The translations under genes and the position numbers were made by a program. A model generated the notes under the pieces. It did no database searches, was not told the origin of the DNA, and saw only the letters and a list, made by a program, of their open reading frames with translations. Positions 33,487 to 42,160 of a DNA stretch of 64,000 bases are shown here, piece after piece; the first letter of the stretch is position 1; every line of letters begins with the position of its first letter. The DNA is from Ramlibacter rhizophilus (GTDB taxonomy: Bacteria; Pseudomonadota; Gammaproteobacteria; Burkholderiales; Burkholderiaceae_C), in the NCBI RefSeq assembly GCF_004681965.1, contig NZ_SMLL01000004.1:434001-498000 (forward strand). The letters are read 5' to 3'.

Positions 33487-34926
33487 ATGTTCAAGAACCT
33501 CATCGGCGGCGAGTGGGTCGATGGCCCTCGCAGCACGCGCAACATCAATCCCTCCGACACCCGCGATGTCATCGGCGAGTACGCGCAGGCCGATGCCGCG
33601 CAGGCGCGCGACGCCGTCGCGGCGGCTGCGCAGGCGCAGCGGGCCTGGGGCCAGTCCACGCCGCAGCAGCGCTTCGACGTGCTGGACGCCGCCGGCGCCG
33701 AGATCCTGGCGCGGCGCGCCGAGCTGGGCGACCTGCTCGCGCGGGAGGAGGGCAAGACCCTGCCCGAGGCCGTGGGCGAGGTGGTCCGCGCCGGCAACAT
33801 CTTCAAGTTCTTCGCCGGCGAGGCGCTGCGTGGCGACGGCGAGCTGGTGCCCTCGGTGCGCCCCGGCGTGGGCGTCGAGGTCACGCGCGAGCCGGTGGGC
33901 GTGGTGGGCCTGATCACGCCCTGGAACTTCCCCATCGCCATCCCCGCGTGGAAGATCGCGCCGGCCCTGGCCTTCGGCAATGCGGTGGTCCTCAAGCCCG
34001 CGGAGCTGGTGCCGGGCAGCGCCTGGGCGCTGGCGGACATCCTGCAGCGCGCGGGCCTGCCGGGCGGCGTGTTCAACCTGGTCATGGGGCGCGGGTCCGA
34101 GGTGGGCCAGGTCCTCCTGGACGATGCGCGCGTGGACGCCATCAGCTTCACCGGCTCGGTGCCCACCGGCCAGCGCATCGCTGCGGCCTGCGTGGCGCGC
34201 ATGGCGAAGTTCCAGCTGGAGATGGGCGGCAAGAACCCCATGGTGGTGCTGGACGACGCCGACCTGGAGGTGGCCGTGTCGGCCGCCGTCAACAGCGGCT
34301 TCTTCTCCACGGGGCAGCGCTGCACGGCCTCGTCGCGGCTGATCGTCACCGAGGGCATCCACGACCGCTTCGTCGAGGCCATGGCCCGCCGCATGGCCAC
34401 GCTGAAGGTCGATGACGCGCGCAAGCCCGGCACCGACATCGGGCCCGTGGTGGACGAGCGCCAGCTCGCCCAGGACCTGGAATACATCGCGCTCGGACAG
34501 TCCGAGGGCGCGCGCCTGGTGGCCGGCGGCGAGGCCCTGGAGCGCAACGCCGACGGCGCCCCCGGCCACTACCTGCGCCCGGCGCTGTTCGCCGACACCA
34601 CGGCGTCCATGCGCATCAACCGCGAGGAGATCTTCGGCCCGGTGGTGAGCGTGCTGCGCGCGAAGGACTACGAGGAAGCACTCGCCCTGGCCAACGACAC
34701 GCCCTTCGGCCTGGCCGCCGGCATCGCCACCACGTCGCTCAAGCACGCCACGCATTTCAAGCGCCATGCGCAGGCCGGCATGGTCATGGTGAACCTGCCC
34801 ACGGCCGGCGTGGACTACCACGTGCCCTTCGGCGGTCGCAAGGCGTCCAGCTACGGCCCGCGCGAGCAGGGGCGGCACGCGGCGCAGTTCTACACCACGG
34901 TGAAGACGGCCTACACCCAGGCCTGA
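33487..34926 (+). CDS. Aldehyde dehydrogenase, probable 2,5-dioxovalerate (2-oxoglutarate semialdehyde) dehydrogenase
   Basis: 479 aa from ATG 33487, with GAGGTG upstream; the frame runs open further upstream only as a shadow of gudD. Motifs: ITPWNFPIAIPAWKIAPALAFGNAVVLKPAE (cofactor-site Asn and Lys), ISFTGSVPTGQRI, LEMGGKNPMVVLDDADL (general-base Glu) and FFSTGQRCTASSR (catalytic Cys). The short, gapless form with R-E-EIFGPVVSVL matches the KGSADH group. As the last gene of the aldarate operon it should turn 2,5-dioxopentanoate into 2-oxoglutarate, completing the pathway. Confidence 0.92.
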   Translation: MFKNLIGGEWVDGPRSTRNINPSDTRDVIGEYAQADAAQARDAVAAAAQAQRAWGQSTPQQRFDVLDAAGAEILARRAELGDLLAREEGKTLPEAVGEVVRAGNIFKFFAGEALRGDGELVPSVRPGVGVEVTREPVGVVGLITPWNFPIAIPAWKIAPALAFGNAVVLKPAELVPGSAWALADILQRAGLPGGVFNLVMGRGSEVGQVLLDDARVDAISFTGSVPTGQRIAAACVARMAKFQLEMGGKNPMVVLDDADLEVAVSAAVNSGFFSTGQRCTASSRLIVTEGIHDRFVEAMARRMATLKVDDARKPGTDIGPVVDERQLAQDLEYIALGQSEGARLVAGGEALERNADGAPGHYLRPALFADTTASMRINREEIFGPVVSVLRAKDYEEALALANDTPFGLAAGIATTSLKHATHFKRHAQAGMVMVNLPTAGVDYHVPFGGRKASSYGPREQGRHAAQFYTTVKTAYTQA

Positions 34927-35020
34927 GGGCGCCGGCGCGTTCGGCGAGCCCAGGTCATCGGCGCAGGGTAATCCCTGATTTTTTAAGAACTAACGGTTTC
35001 GTACATTCCTGTCCACGGGC

Positions 35021-35034
35021 CGGGTGACCACCCG
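35021..35034. promoter_or_regulatory. Short inverted repeat upstream of the TRAP receptor gene
   Basis: CGGGTG-AC-CACCCG, 22 bp before the duplicated dctP gene, in the 129-bp gap after the aldehyde dehydrogenase. An A/T-rich stretch (34979-34987) followed by TACATT at 35002-35007 could be a weak promoter. Role unknown. Confidence 0.25.
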
Positions 35035-35043
35035 CCGGCAACC

Positions 35044-36052
35044 AGGAGACATGCGATGAGACATCAACTCGACCGGCGCGCGGTGCTGCGCGCGATGGCG
35101 GCGCTGGCGGCGGCTTCGGGCGCCGGGGCGTGGGCGCAGGGGGCGCCGCAGACGCTGCGCTTTGCGGCGGTGTTCTCGGACAAGGACATCCGCGCCGAGA
35201 TGATCCGGCGGCTGGCCAAGGACATCGAGGGCGACTTCAAGATCGAGCCGCACCTGAACTCGACGCTGTTCCGCCAGGGCACCGAGCTGGTGGCGCTGCA
35301 GCGGGACAACCTGGAGATGGGCAACATCTCGCCGCAGGACATCTCCAAGCAGGTGCCGGCCTGGACGCTGTTGACCTCGGCCTACCTGTTCCGTGATGCG
35401 GGGCACCTGAACCAGTTCTTCGCCAGCGACCTGGGCGCGCAGATGAAGAAGATGGCCGAGGACCAGCTGAAGGTGAAGATCCTCGCGCCGGTGTTCTTCG
35501 GCACGCGCCACGTGGGCCTGAAGCCCAAGAAGAAGATCAGCGTGCCGGCGGACCTGGCGGGCATCAAGCTGCGCATGCCCCCGGGCGATGCCTGGCAGCT
35601 GCTGGGGCGTTCGCTGGGGGCCAACCCCACGCCCATGGCCTATGCGGAGACCTACACGGGCCTGCAGACCGGGGCGATCGACGGGCAGGACAACCCGCTG
35701 CCGAACGTGCAGAACATGAAGTTCAACGAGGTGATGTCGCAGATCGTGCTGACCTCGCACCTGGTGGGCTTCGACGTGCTGACGCTGAACCAGAAGGTGT
35801 GGCAGAAGATGGACGCGGGCCGCCAGCGCGCCTTCCAGCAGGCCGTGGACAAGGCGGTGGCCTGGAGCACCGCGGAGCACCAGAAGCGCGAGGCCGAGCT
35901 GGCCGAGCAGTTCAAGGCCGGCGGCCTGGAGGTGTACACGCCCAACATCGACGCCTTCCGCGCCCACGCGCAGAAGGTCTACCTCGCCTCCGACGACGCC
36001 AAGGCCTGGCCCGCCGGCATGCTGGAGAAGATCAACGCGATGAAGTCCTGAG
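35044..36052. repeat. 1,009-bp direct repeat, copy A (complete dctP gene with its ribosome binding site)
   Basis: Identical, as far as can be compared by reading, to 42744-43752. It starts at AGGAGACATGCG and ends two bases into the sequence after the TGA. The offset between copies is exactly 7,700 bp. No inverted ends, target-site duplication or transposase are seen. Confidence 0.93.
35056..36051 (+). CDS. TRAP transporter substrate-binding protein (DctP family), copy A
   Basis: 331 aa, ATG preceded by AGGAG. Signal peptide with Arg pair (DRRAVLRAMAALAAASGAGAWAQG). DctP landmarks are ADLAGIKLRMPPGDAW (the conserved Arg), ETYTGLQTGAIDGQDNPLPN and the long C-terminal helix with AEHQKREAELAEQFKAGG. 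It is followed by dctQ (13 bp) and dctM, so this is the functional receptor of a complete TRAP operon. The downstream quinate/shikimate genes suggest quinate, shikimate or a related hydroxyaromatic precursor as ligand. A second identical gene lies at 42756-43751. Confidence 0.94.
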   Translation: MRHQLDRRAVLRAMAALAAASGAGAWAQGAPQTLRFAAVFSDKDIRAEMIRRLAKDIEGDFKIEPHLNSTLFRQGTELVALQRDNLEMGNISPQDISKQVPAWTLLTSAYLFRDAGHLNQFFASDLGAQMKKMAEDQLKVKILAPVFFGTRHVGLKPKKKISVPADLAGIKLRMPPGDAWQLLGRSLGANPTPMAYAETYTGLQTGAIDGQDNPLPNVQNMKFNEVMSQIVLTSHLVGFDVLTLNQKVWQKMDAGRQRAFQQAVDKAVAWSTAEHQKREAELAEQFKAGGLEVYTPNIDAFRAHAQKVYLASDDAKAWPAGMLEKINAMKS

Positions 36053-36064
36053 AAGCTTCTGAGC

Positions 36065-36562
36065 ATGCTCGCCCGGCTGCACCGAATCGCCGAGTGGCTG
36101 GCAGCCCTGCTGCTGGCCGTGATCTTCGTGGCCTTCATCGCGCAGATCGTGATGCGCTACGTCTTCAACTGGCCGGTCGGCTGGACCACCGAGCTGTCGC
36201 TCATCGCCTGGCTGTGGCTGGTGCTCTGGGGCGCCGCCTTCGTGCTGCGCGACGATGAGGAGATCCGCCTCGACATGCTCACGCGCGCGGTGGGCCGCGG
36301 CCCGCGGCGCGCCATCGGCATCGTCGCGGCCCTGAGCGTGATCGTGCTGTTCGCGATGTCGCTGCCGGCGAGCTGGTCCTACGTCACCTTCATGAAGGTG
36401 GAGAAGAGCTCGTACATGAACATCCGCATGGACGTCCTGTATTCGATCTACCTGCTCTTCGTGGTCGCCGTCATCGCCCGCAACCTGCGCACGCTCGCGC
36501 ACCTCCTGCGCGGCGACGCGCCCGCCAAGCCCGAGGCGTCGATCGCCCCACCTGCCCCGTGA
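36065..36562 (+). CDS. TRAP transporter small permease (DctQ family)
   Basis: 165 aa with four hydrophobic segments: AEWLAALLLAVIFVAFIAQIVMRYVF, TELSLIAWLWLVLWGAAFVL, GIVAALSVIVLFAMSL and YSIYLLFVVAVIARNL. The WPVGWTTELSLIAW stretch is the family's conserved loop. It lies between its receptor and the dctM gene, whose GTG overlaps this stop (GTGA). It is the small inner-membrane subunit of the probable quinate/shikimate TRAP transporter. Confidence 0.93.
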   Translation: MLARLHRIAEWLAALLLAVIFVAFIAQIVMRYVFNWPVGWTTELSLIAWLWLVLWGAAFVLRDDEEIRLDMLTRAVGRGPRRAIGIVAALSVIVLFAMSLPASWSYVTFMKVEKSSYMNIRMDVLYSIYLLFVVAVIARNLRTLAHLLRGDAPAKPEASIAPPAP

Positions 36563-37857
36563 ACTTCACCAGCCCCTTCTCACTGGCCCTCGGGGCCATC
36601 CTCGCGCTCAGCCTGCTGGGCGTGCCCATCGGCCACGCCATGATCGGCGGCTCGGTCCTGTACCTGTACCTCAAGGGCATGGACATGGGCGCGGCGGCCG
36701 AGCAGCTCCTGAACGGCACCTACAGCAGCTTCCTGCTGCTGGCCATTCCCCTGTTCATCCTGGCCGCCTCGATCATGAGCTCGGGCAGCATCCTGGACCG
36801 GCTCACGCGCTTCTGCAATGCGATCGTGGGGCGCTTTCCCGGCGGCCTGGCGCAGGTCAACGTGCTGCAAAGCATCGTCTTCGCGAGCATGTCGGGATCG
36901 GCCCTGGCCGACGCGGCGGGCTCGGGCAAGATGATGCAGGCCATGATGACGCGCGATGGCAAGTACACGCGCGGCTTCGCGGCGGCGCTGTCGGCGGTCT
37001 CGTCGGTGATCGGGCCGGTGCTGCCGCCGTCCATTCCACTGGTGCTGTACGCGCTGGTCTCGGGCACCTCCATCGGCTATCTCTTCGTGGCGGGCGTCAT
37101 TCCCGGACTGCTCCTCGGGGCCGTGCAGATGGCCCTCATCTACGTGCTGGCGCGGCGGCGCAACTTCCCGGTCGAGGCGCCGGTGCCCCTGCGCGAGATG
37201 CCGCGCATCACGCGCGAGGCCTTTCCCGCGCTGATGCTTCCCGTCGTCCTGCTCGGGTGCCTGTACAGCGGCATCACCACCCCGACCGAGGCCGCGGGCC
37301 TCGCGGCCGCCTACGCGCTGCTGATCTCCGCGGCGCTGTACGGCATGCGCTGGGGCGAGGTGTACGAGGCGCTGATCTCCAGCGCGCGCACCAGCATCTC
37401 CATCGGCATGCTGATCGCCGGGGCGCTGGTCTTCAACTACGTCATCACCTCCGAGAACATCCCGGCCACCCTCAGCGCCATGCTGCAGGGCACCCAGCTG
37501 TCGCCGCTGGCCTTCCTGCTGCTGGTGAACCTGATCCTGCTGGTGCTGGGAGCCTTCCTGGAAGGCTCCACCATCATCCTCATCATCCTGCCGGTGCTGC
37601 TGCCCACGGCCGTGTCGCTGGGGATCGACCCCGTGCACTTCGGCGTGGTGGCGGTGCTGAACATCATGATCGGCCTGGTGACGCCGCCCTACGGGCTGCT
37701 GCTGTTCATGATGACCAGGATCGCCGACATCTCGATGGCCGAACTCCTGCGCGATGTCTTTCCCTTCCTCGGCGTCATGCTCGCGGCGCTGGCGCTGGTG
37801 ACCCTGTGGCCGGACCTCGTGCTGTTCCTGCCGCGCCTCATCGGGTACACGGGATGA
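36559..37857 (+). CDS. TRAP transporter large permease (DctM family)
   Basis: 432 aa from the GTG that overlaps the dctQ TGA. About twelve membrane segments. Landmarks: SSFLLLAIPLFILAASIMSSGSILDRL, SIVFASMSGSALADAAGSGKMM, SSVIGPVLPPSIPLVLYALVSGTSIGYLF, ITTPTEAAGLAAAYALL and LEGSTIILIILPVLLPTAVSLGIDPVHFGVV. The stop overlaps the ATG of the following shikimate dehydrogenase gene by 4 bases, so transport and catabolism are translationally coupled, which supports a shikimate/quinate substrate. Confidence 0.94.
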   Translation: MNFTSPFSLALGAILALSLLGVPIGHAMIGGSVLYLYLKGMDMGAAAEQLLNGTYSSFLLLAIPLFILAASIMSSGSILDRLTRFCNAIVGRFPGGLAQVNVLQSIVFASMSGSALADAAGSGKMMQAMMTRDGKYTRGFAAALSAVSSVIGPVLPPSIPLVLYALVSGTSIGYLFVAGVIPGLLLGAVQMALIYVLARRRNFPVEAPVPLREMPRITREAFPALMLPVVLLGCLYSGITTPTEAAGLAAAYALLISAALYGMRWGEVYEALISSARTSISIGMLIAGALVFNYVITSENIPATLSAMLQGTQLSPLAFLLLVNLILLVLGAFLEGSTIILIILPVLLPTAVSLGIDPVHFGVVAVLNIMIGLVTPPYGLLLFMMTRIADISMAELLRDVFPFLGVMLAALALVTLWPDLVLFLPRLIGYTG

Positions 37858-38735
37858 GCGACGTGCAGCCCAAGCTGCTGGTCGGCCTGATCGGCGCCGG
37901 CATCCAGCGCTCGCTCACGCCAGCCATGCAGGAGGAGGAGGCGCGCCACCACGGCCTGCGCCTGCACTACCAGCTGATCGACCTGGACCGCGCCGCCTCC
38001 GTGCCCGAGCCGCTGCCCGTGCTGATCGCGGCGGCACGGATCATGGGCTTCGCCGGGCTGAACATCACCTATCCCTGCAAGCAGACCGTCATTCCCCTGC
38101 TGGACGAACTGAGCGAAGAGGCTTCCGCCATGGGCGCCGTGAACACGGTGGTCAACCGCGGTGGCCGGCTCGTCGGCCACAACACCGACGGTTCGGGCTG
38201 GGCCTGGGGCCTGCGGCGGGCGCTGCCGGACGCGGACCTGGGCTGCGTGGTGCTGCTCGGGGCCGGTGGGGCGGGTTCGGCCATCGCGCATGCGCTGCTG
38301 CGGTGGGGCACCGAGCAGCTGCGCATCGTGGACAGCGAGGGCGCGCGTGCCGCGGCCCTGGCGGACGCCCTGAACGCCCGCTACGCACGGGCCGGGGCGG
38401 CGCGCGTGCAGGCCAGCGCCGATGCCGCGTCGGCGCTTGACGGTGCCACGGGCCTGGTCCACGCGACGCCGACGGGCATGGCCAAGCTTCCCGGCATGCC
38501 CTTGGATGCCGGCCTGCTGCGGTCTTCCCTGTGGGTCTCGGAGATCGTCTACTTTCCGCTGGAGACGCCGCTGCTGCGCGCGGCCCGCGACCTGGGCTGC
38601 CGCACGGTGGACGGCGGCGCCATGGCCGTGGGCCAGGCCGTCGGCGCCTTCGAACATTTCACCGGCCGGGTGCCGGATCCCGAGCGCATGGAGCGCCACT
38701 TCCGGCGCCTGGTCGGCGCCGGCCTCGGCGAGTAG
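37854..38735 (+). CDS. Quinate/shikimate dehydrogenase (NAD-type AroE family)
   Basis: 293 aa from ATG 37854. Substrate-side motifs are IQRSLTPAMQ, GLNITYPCKQTVI (catalytic Lys) and GAVNTVVNRGGRLVGHNTDGSGW (catalytic Asp). NITYPCK rather than NVTxPHK is typical of catabolic quinate/shikimate dehydrogenases. The Rossmann motif is GAGGAGSA, and strand 2 ends in VDSE: the acidic residue favours NAD+ over NADP+, unlike biosynthetic AroE. Expected role: quinate to 3-dehydroquinate and shikimate to 3-dehydroshikimate. It feeds the AroQ and dehydratase genes nearby. Confidence 0.9.
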   Translation: MSDVQPKLLVGLIGAGIQRSLTPAMQEEEARHHGLRLHYQLIDLDRAASVPEPLPVLIAAARIMGFAGLNITYPCKQTVIPLLDELSEEASAMGAVNTVVNRGGRLVGHNTDGSGWAWGLRRALPDADLGCVVLLGAGGAGSAIAHALLRWGTEQLRIVDSEGARAAALADALNARYARAGAARVQASADAASALDGATGLVHATPTGMAKLPGMPLDAGLLRSSLWVSEIVYFPLETPLLRAARDLGCRTVDGGAMAVGQAVGAFEHFTGRVPDPERMERHFRRLVGAGLGE

Positions 38736-38747
38736 AGAGGTGCTGCG

Positions 38748-39617
38748 ATGACGAGCAACCGCGAAGCCGTCCCCGAGCTGCCCAACCCCCTGGGCCTGGA
38801 GGGCATCGAGTTCATCGAATACGCCACCCTGCGCCCGCAAGCGCTCGGCCAGGTGCTGGAGATGATGGGCTTTCGACCCGTCGCCCGGCACCGATCGCGC
38901 GAGGTGACGCTCTACCGCCAGGGCGGCCTGAACCTGGTGGTCAACGCGCATCCCGACGACGCGCGGGCCAGTGCCACGGAGGGCGGCCATCCGGTCCTTT
39001 CGGCCGTGGCCTTTCGCGTGCGCGACGCGCGGCTGGCGCATGCGCGCTGCCTGGACCTGGGGGCCTGGGACACGCCCGGGCACGCGCAGGCCATGGAGCT
39101 GAACATCCCCGGCATCCAGGGGCCGGGGGCCTCGCACTTCTTCTTCGTGGACCGCTGGCGCGACTTCTCCATCTACGACATCGACTTCACGCCCATTCCC
39201 ACGGTGGACCCGCACCCGCCGGCCATCGCGGGCGAGCGCTGGTTCGGCGTGGTCCAGTACATCGCCAGCGGCCGCAGCGCCGAGTGGATGGCGTTCTACG
39301 AGCAGCTGTTCGGCTTCGGCGACATCCCCGACGACCAGCGCTTCGGCGTCATGCCCGCCGGCAAGCTGATGCGAAGCCCCTGCGGCAGCTTCATGTGGCA
39401 GCTGATCGAGCCGGCCAGTCCCGACGCGGACGACGGACGCGAGAGCCTGCAGCGCGTGGGCATCGGCGCGGCCGACGTGCCCGCCGCCGTGGCACAGCTG
39501 CGCGGGCGCGGCGTGCAGTTCGTGGACTCCACCCAGCTGCATCCGGACGACCGCGGGGCGCTCACCGTCACGCAGCTCGGCTCGGTGGCCTTCGAGCTGG
39601 TGCACATCACGACCTAG
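38748..39617 (+). CDS. VOC-family, HPPD-like protein (QuiC1 C-domain type)
   Basis: 289 aa with two vicinal-oxygen-chelate halves. It resembles 4-hydroxyphenylpyruvate dioxygenase: EGIEFIEYATLRPQALGQVLEMMGFRPVARHRSREVTLYRQGGLNLVVNA, then a second half with WFGVVQYIASGRSAEWMAFYEQLFGF and a C-terminal VAFELVHIT (metal Glu). In many bacteria this module is the C-terminal part of the fused 3-dehydroshikimate dehydratase QuiC1; here it is a separate gene 7 bp upstream of the dehydratase gene. Whether it has dioxygenase activity is unknown. Confidence 0.85.
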   Translation: MTSNREAVPELPNPLGLEGIEFIEYATLRPQALGQVLEMMGFRPVARHRSREVTLYRQGGLNLVVNAHPDDARASATEGGHPVLSAVAFRVRDARLAHARCLDLGAWDTPGHAQAMELNIPGIQGPGASHFFFVDRWRDFSIYDIDFTPIPTVDPHPPAIAGERWFGVVQYIASGRSAEWMAFYEQLFGFGDIPDDQRFGVMPAGKLMRSPCGSFMWQLIEPASPDADDGRESLQRVGIGAADVPAAVAQLRGRGVQFVDSTQLHPDDRGALTVTQLGSVAFELVHITT

Positions 39618-39624
39618 GCCCGCC

Positions 39625-40512
39625 ATGGACCGCCGCATCGCCGGTTTCGGCATGGACACCATCACCCTGGCCGGGCCGCTGGAGGCCAAGCTCGCCGCCA
39701 TGCGCGAGGCCGGGTTCGAGCAGGTCATGCTCAGCGCGCGCGACGTCGTGGGGCATCCCGGGGGTGTCAAGGCGGCCGTCGAGGCCGTGCGCGCGAGTGG
39801 CCTGCGCGCGACCGGCTTCCAGGTGCTGCGCGACTTCGAGGGCCTGTCGGGGCACCTGCACGGCTACAAGGTCGATATCGCCAAGGGCATGCTGCGCATG
39901 TGCGCCGAGCTGGGCTCGCGCGTGCTGCTGGCGTGCTCGTCCACCTCGCGCCATGCCTCGCAGGACCCGCAGGACATCGCGCGCGACCTGCGCAAGCTCG
40001 CCACGCTGGCGGTGCCCCTGGGCGTGCGCGTCGCCTACGAGGGGCTCTCCTGGGGCCGCACCATCAACGAATACACCACCGCCTGGGACGTGGTGAGCGC
40101 GGCCGACCATCCCAGCCTCGGGCTGGCGCTGGACTCCTTCCACATCTTCGCGGCCGGAACGCCCCTGGACGGCATCGAGCTGCTGGACCCTGCGCGCGTG
40201 TTCCTCGTGCAGCTCTCGGACTTCATGTGGAACGAGACGCCCACCTTCGAGGAACGCATCACCACCGCCCGCACCTTCCGCGTGTTCCCGGGCGAAGGCG
40301 TGCACAGCGAGGCGCTCGCCGACCTCGTGCTGCGCCTGGATGCGCTGGGCTACGCCGGCGACTACAGCTTCGAGGTCTTCAACGACGACTACCAGCAGCT
40401 GCCGCTGGACATGGTCGCCGGGCGAGCCCACCGCAGTGCGCTCTGGCTGGCCGAGACGGTGCTGCGGGTGCCGCGGCCGCTGCCTGGGTGGGTGCGGGCC
40501 GCGAGGCCCTGA
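39625..40512 (+). CDS. 3-dehydroshikimate dehydratase (sugar phosphate isomerase-like TIM barrel)
   Basis: 295 aa. The xylose-isomerase-like barrel begins GFGMDTITLAGPLEAKLAAMREAGFEQVMLSARD. Metal and active-site positions are VAYEGLSWG (Glu), LALDSFHIF (Asp, His), LVQLSDFMW (Gln, Asp) and YSFEVFNDDY (Glu), as in AsbF/QuiC-type dehydratases. It converts 3-dehydroshikimate to protocatechuate. It is the stand-alone version of the QuiC1 N-terminal domain, with the HPPD-like domain encoded just upstream. No protocatechuate ring-cleavage genes lie in the window. Confidence 0.9.
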   Translation: MDRRIAGFGMDTITLAGPLEAKLAAMREAGFEQVMLSARDVVGHPGGVKAAVEAVRASGLRATGFQVLRDFEGLSGHLHGYKVDIAKGMLRMCAELGSRVLLACSSTSRHASQDPQDIARDLRKLATLAVPLGVRVAYEGLSWGRTINEYTTAWDVVSAADHPSLGLALDSFHIFAAGTPLDGIELLDPARVFLVQLSDFMWNETPTFEERITTARTFRVFPGEGVHSEALADLVLRLDALGYAGDYSFEVFNDDYQQLPLDMVAGRAHRSALWLAETVLRVPRPLPGWVRAARP

Positions 40513-40632
40513 GCCCCCCTCCCCCTCTGGGGGAGGGTTGGGGTGGGGGCCACGAGCGCCGACGGCATTGCGCCCACGCGAGCCCCCATCCCTGCCTTCC
40601 CCCAGAGGGGGAAGGAGTCGGCTCCCTCCCCG
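40513..40632. repeat. GC-rich interspersed inverted-repeat unit (BIME-like), copy 1
   Basis: Between the dehydratase gene and the convergent TetR gene. CCCTCCCCCTCTGGGGG-type and CTTCCCCCAGAGGGGG-type halves face each other around a spacer of about 50 bp containing GGGGGCCACG and CGCGAGCCCCC. The same arrangement occurs at 61720-61860. Probably an intergenic REP-like element and possibly a bidirectional terminator or mRNA stabiliser. Confidence 0.75.
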
Positions 40633-40633
40633 C

Positions 40634-41299
40634 CTACACGCTCGCGAAGCGCACCACCATCTCCACGATGCTCTCGCGGCGGCGCGCGACCGCCTCGGGC
40701 GAGTCCATGTCGCGCTTGAAGATCAGCGCGAAGGTGTGGCGGTTGGCCACGTTGAAGACGCTCAGCGCGCTGATGGACATGTGCAGGTCGATGGCGTCGA
40801 TGCCCTGGCGGAACACGCCCTCGCGCTGGCCGCGTTCGAGCACCTCGCGCAGCCCCACGATGGCCGGCACGTTCAACTGCTGGATGCTGGGGCTTTGCGC
40901 CAGGTACTCGCCCCGGTGGATGTTCTCGGTCATCACCAGCCGGATGAACTCGGGGTGCGCGAGCTGGTAGTCCACGGTGAAGCCCACCAGCTTGCGCAGG
41001 GCCTCCACCGGGGGCAGGTCCTCCAGGTGAAGCTGCGCCTCGATGGCGCGCATGCGGCGGTAGGCCTCCTCCAGCACCGCGATGTACAGGCCTTCCTTGC
41101 TGCCGAAGTAGTAGTAGATCATGCGCTTGCTGGTGCGCATGGACTCGGCGATGAGGTCGATGCGCGCGCCCGCGAGTCCCTTCTCGGAGAACTCGCGCAT
41201 GGCCACTTCGATGATGTCCGCCTTGGTCCGCTCCGGGTCGTTGCTGCGGCTCGGCGCGCCGGCCGCAAGCGGCGCGTCGGACGGTACGGATTGGTTCAT
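40634..41299 (-). CDS. TetR family transcriptional regulator
   Basis: 221 aa. The N-terminal helix-turn-helix is RTKADIIEVAMREFSEKGLAGARIDLIAESMRTSKRMIYYYFGSKEGLYIAVLEEAYRRMRAIE, with a C-terminal ligand domain that includes RLVMTENIHRGEYLA. It converges with the quinate/shikimate operon and lies next to an IclR gene on the same strand. It may control the operon, but TetR and IclR are both candidates. Ends at 40634 against the GC-rich repeat. Confidence 0.92.
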   Translation of the reverse strand: MNQSVPSDAPLAAGAPSRSNDPERTKADIIEVAMREFSEKGLAGARIDLIAESMRTSKRMIYYYFGSKEGLYIAVLEEAYRRMRAIEAQLHLEDLPPVEALRKLVGFTVDYQLAHPEFIRLVMTENIHRGEYLAQSPSIQQLNVPAIVGLREVLERGQREGVFRQGIDAIDLHMSISALSVFNVANRHTFALIFKRDMDSPEAVARRRESIVEMVVRFASV

Positions 41300-41343
41300 G
41301 GGGTGAGTTTAGGAGAAGGCCCGCCGGTGCCACCGCCGCCGCA

Positions 41344-42138
41344 TCAGCCCTTTCCGAGCGGCGGCCGGCCGAACAGGCTGGAGGTGCTGCTCATGGGGCC
41401 GAGTTCGGCCGCGGCGGCCAGCAGTGCCGGCGCGAGCGCATGCAGGCGCTCGGGCGTCAGGCGCACGCGCGGCCCGGCCACGCTGATGACGCCCAGGGTC
41501 TTGCCGCGCCGCGTCACCGGTGCGGCGATCGCGCTCATGCCGGGCGCGAAGACTTCGTCGATCAGCGCGTAGCCGCGCACCCGTGCGGCATGCAGGTGCC
41601 CCAGCAGCGCCTTGATCGTGGTCGGTGCCTTCGGGCCGTAGTCCGCCGGCCGGCCGAAGCCCTGGCGCGAGACCAGCGCCAGCGCGCGTTCATCGCTCAG
41701 GGTCATGAGCCAGGCGTGGCCCGAGGCGGTGCAGGACAGGCGCGCGTCCATGCCCATGTCCGGGTCGTAGCGCAGGCCCGCCTGCCGCATGCCCTGGGAC
41801 TTGGCGACCCAGGTGAGGCGGTCCTCGTCCACGATGGACAGGCGGACCAGTTCGCTGGTCTGCTCGGCCAGCCGGTCCAGCACCGGCGCTGCGATATCCA
41901 CGATACCGGCGCTGCTGAGGAAACCCAGGCCGAGCGACACCACCTTGGTGGTCAGCACGTAGTCGCCTTGCCGGCGCGCCTGGCGCACGTAGTCGCGCCG
42001 CTGCAGCTCGGCCAGCAGGCGGTGGCAGGCCCCGAGCGGGATGGACAGCTCCGACGCGATCAGCGAGATCGGCAGCCCCTCCGGGTACCGGGCCAGGTGC
42101 TCGATGATGGACAGGCCCCGGTCGAGTGCGACGCTCAT
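41344..42138 (-). CDS. IclR family transcriptional regulator
   Basis: 264 aa from ATG 42138. The winged helix is VALDRGLSIIEHLARYPEGLPISLIASELSIPLGACHRLLAELQRRDYVRQ, followed by an effector domain with CTASGHAWLMTL and AIAAPVTRRGKTLGVISVAGP. It is divergent from aroQ, 136 bp away. Two inverted repeats lie just upstream of its start and near a TAAAAT -10, as expected for autoregulation. IclR proteins of the PobR/QuiR kind often respond to aromatic acids such as protocatechuate or quinate. That is the likely role here. Confidence 0.92.
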   Translation of the reverse strand: MSVALDRGLSIIEHLARYPEGLPISLIASELSIPLGACHRLLAELQRRDYVRQARRQGDYVLTTKVVSLGLGFLSSAGIVDIAAPVLDRLAEQTSELVRLSIVDEDRLTWVAKSQGMRQAGLRYDPDMGMDARLSCTASGHAWLMTLSDERALALVSRQGFGRPADYGPKAPTTIKALLGHLHAARVRGYALIDEVFAPGMSAIAAPVTRRGKTLGVISVAGPRVRLTPERLHALAPALLAAAAELGPMSSTSSLFGRPPLGKG

Positions 42139-42140
42139 GG

Positions 42141-42157
42141 TTTTCGTAAAGCGAAAA
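42141..42157. promoter_or_regulatory. Inverted repeat at the IclR start
   Basis: TTTTCG-TAAAG-CGAAAA, 17 bp with 6-bp arms, 3 bp upstream of the IclR ATG. No Shine-Dalgarno is present here. Candidate autoregulatory IclR site. Confidence 0.4.
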
Positions 42158-42160
42158 GAG

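Noticed and set aside
37854..38735. Biosynthetic AroE (shikimate pathway)
   Set aside because: The NITYPCK motif, an acidic NAD-type residue after strand 2, and the coupling with TRAP and dehydratase genes favour the catabolic enzyme.
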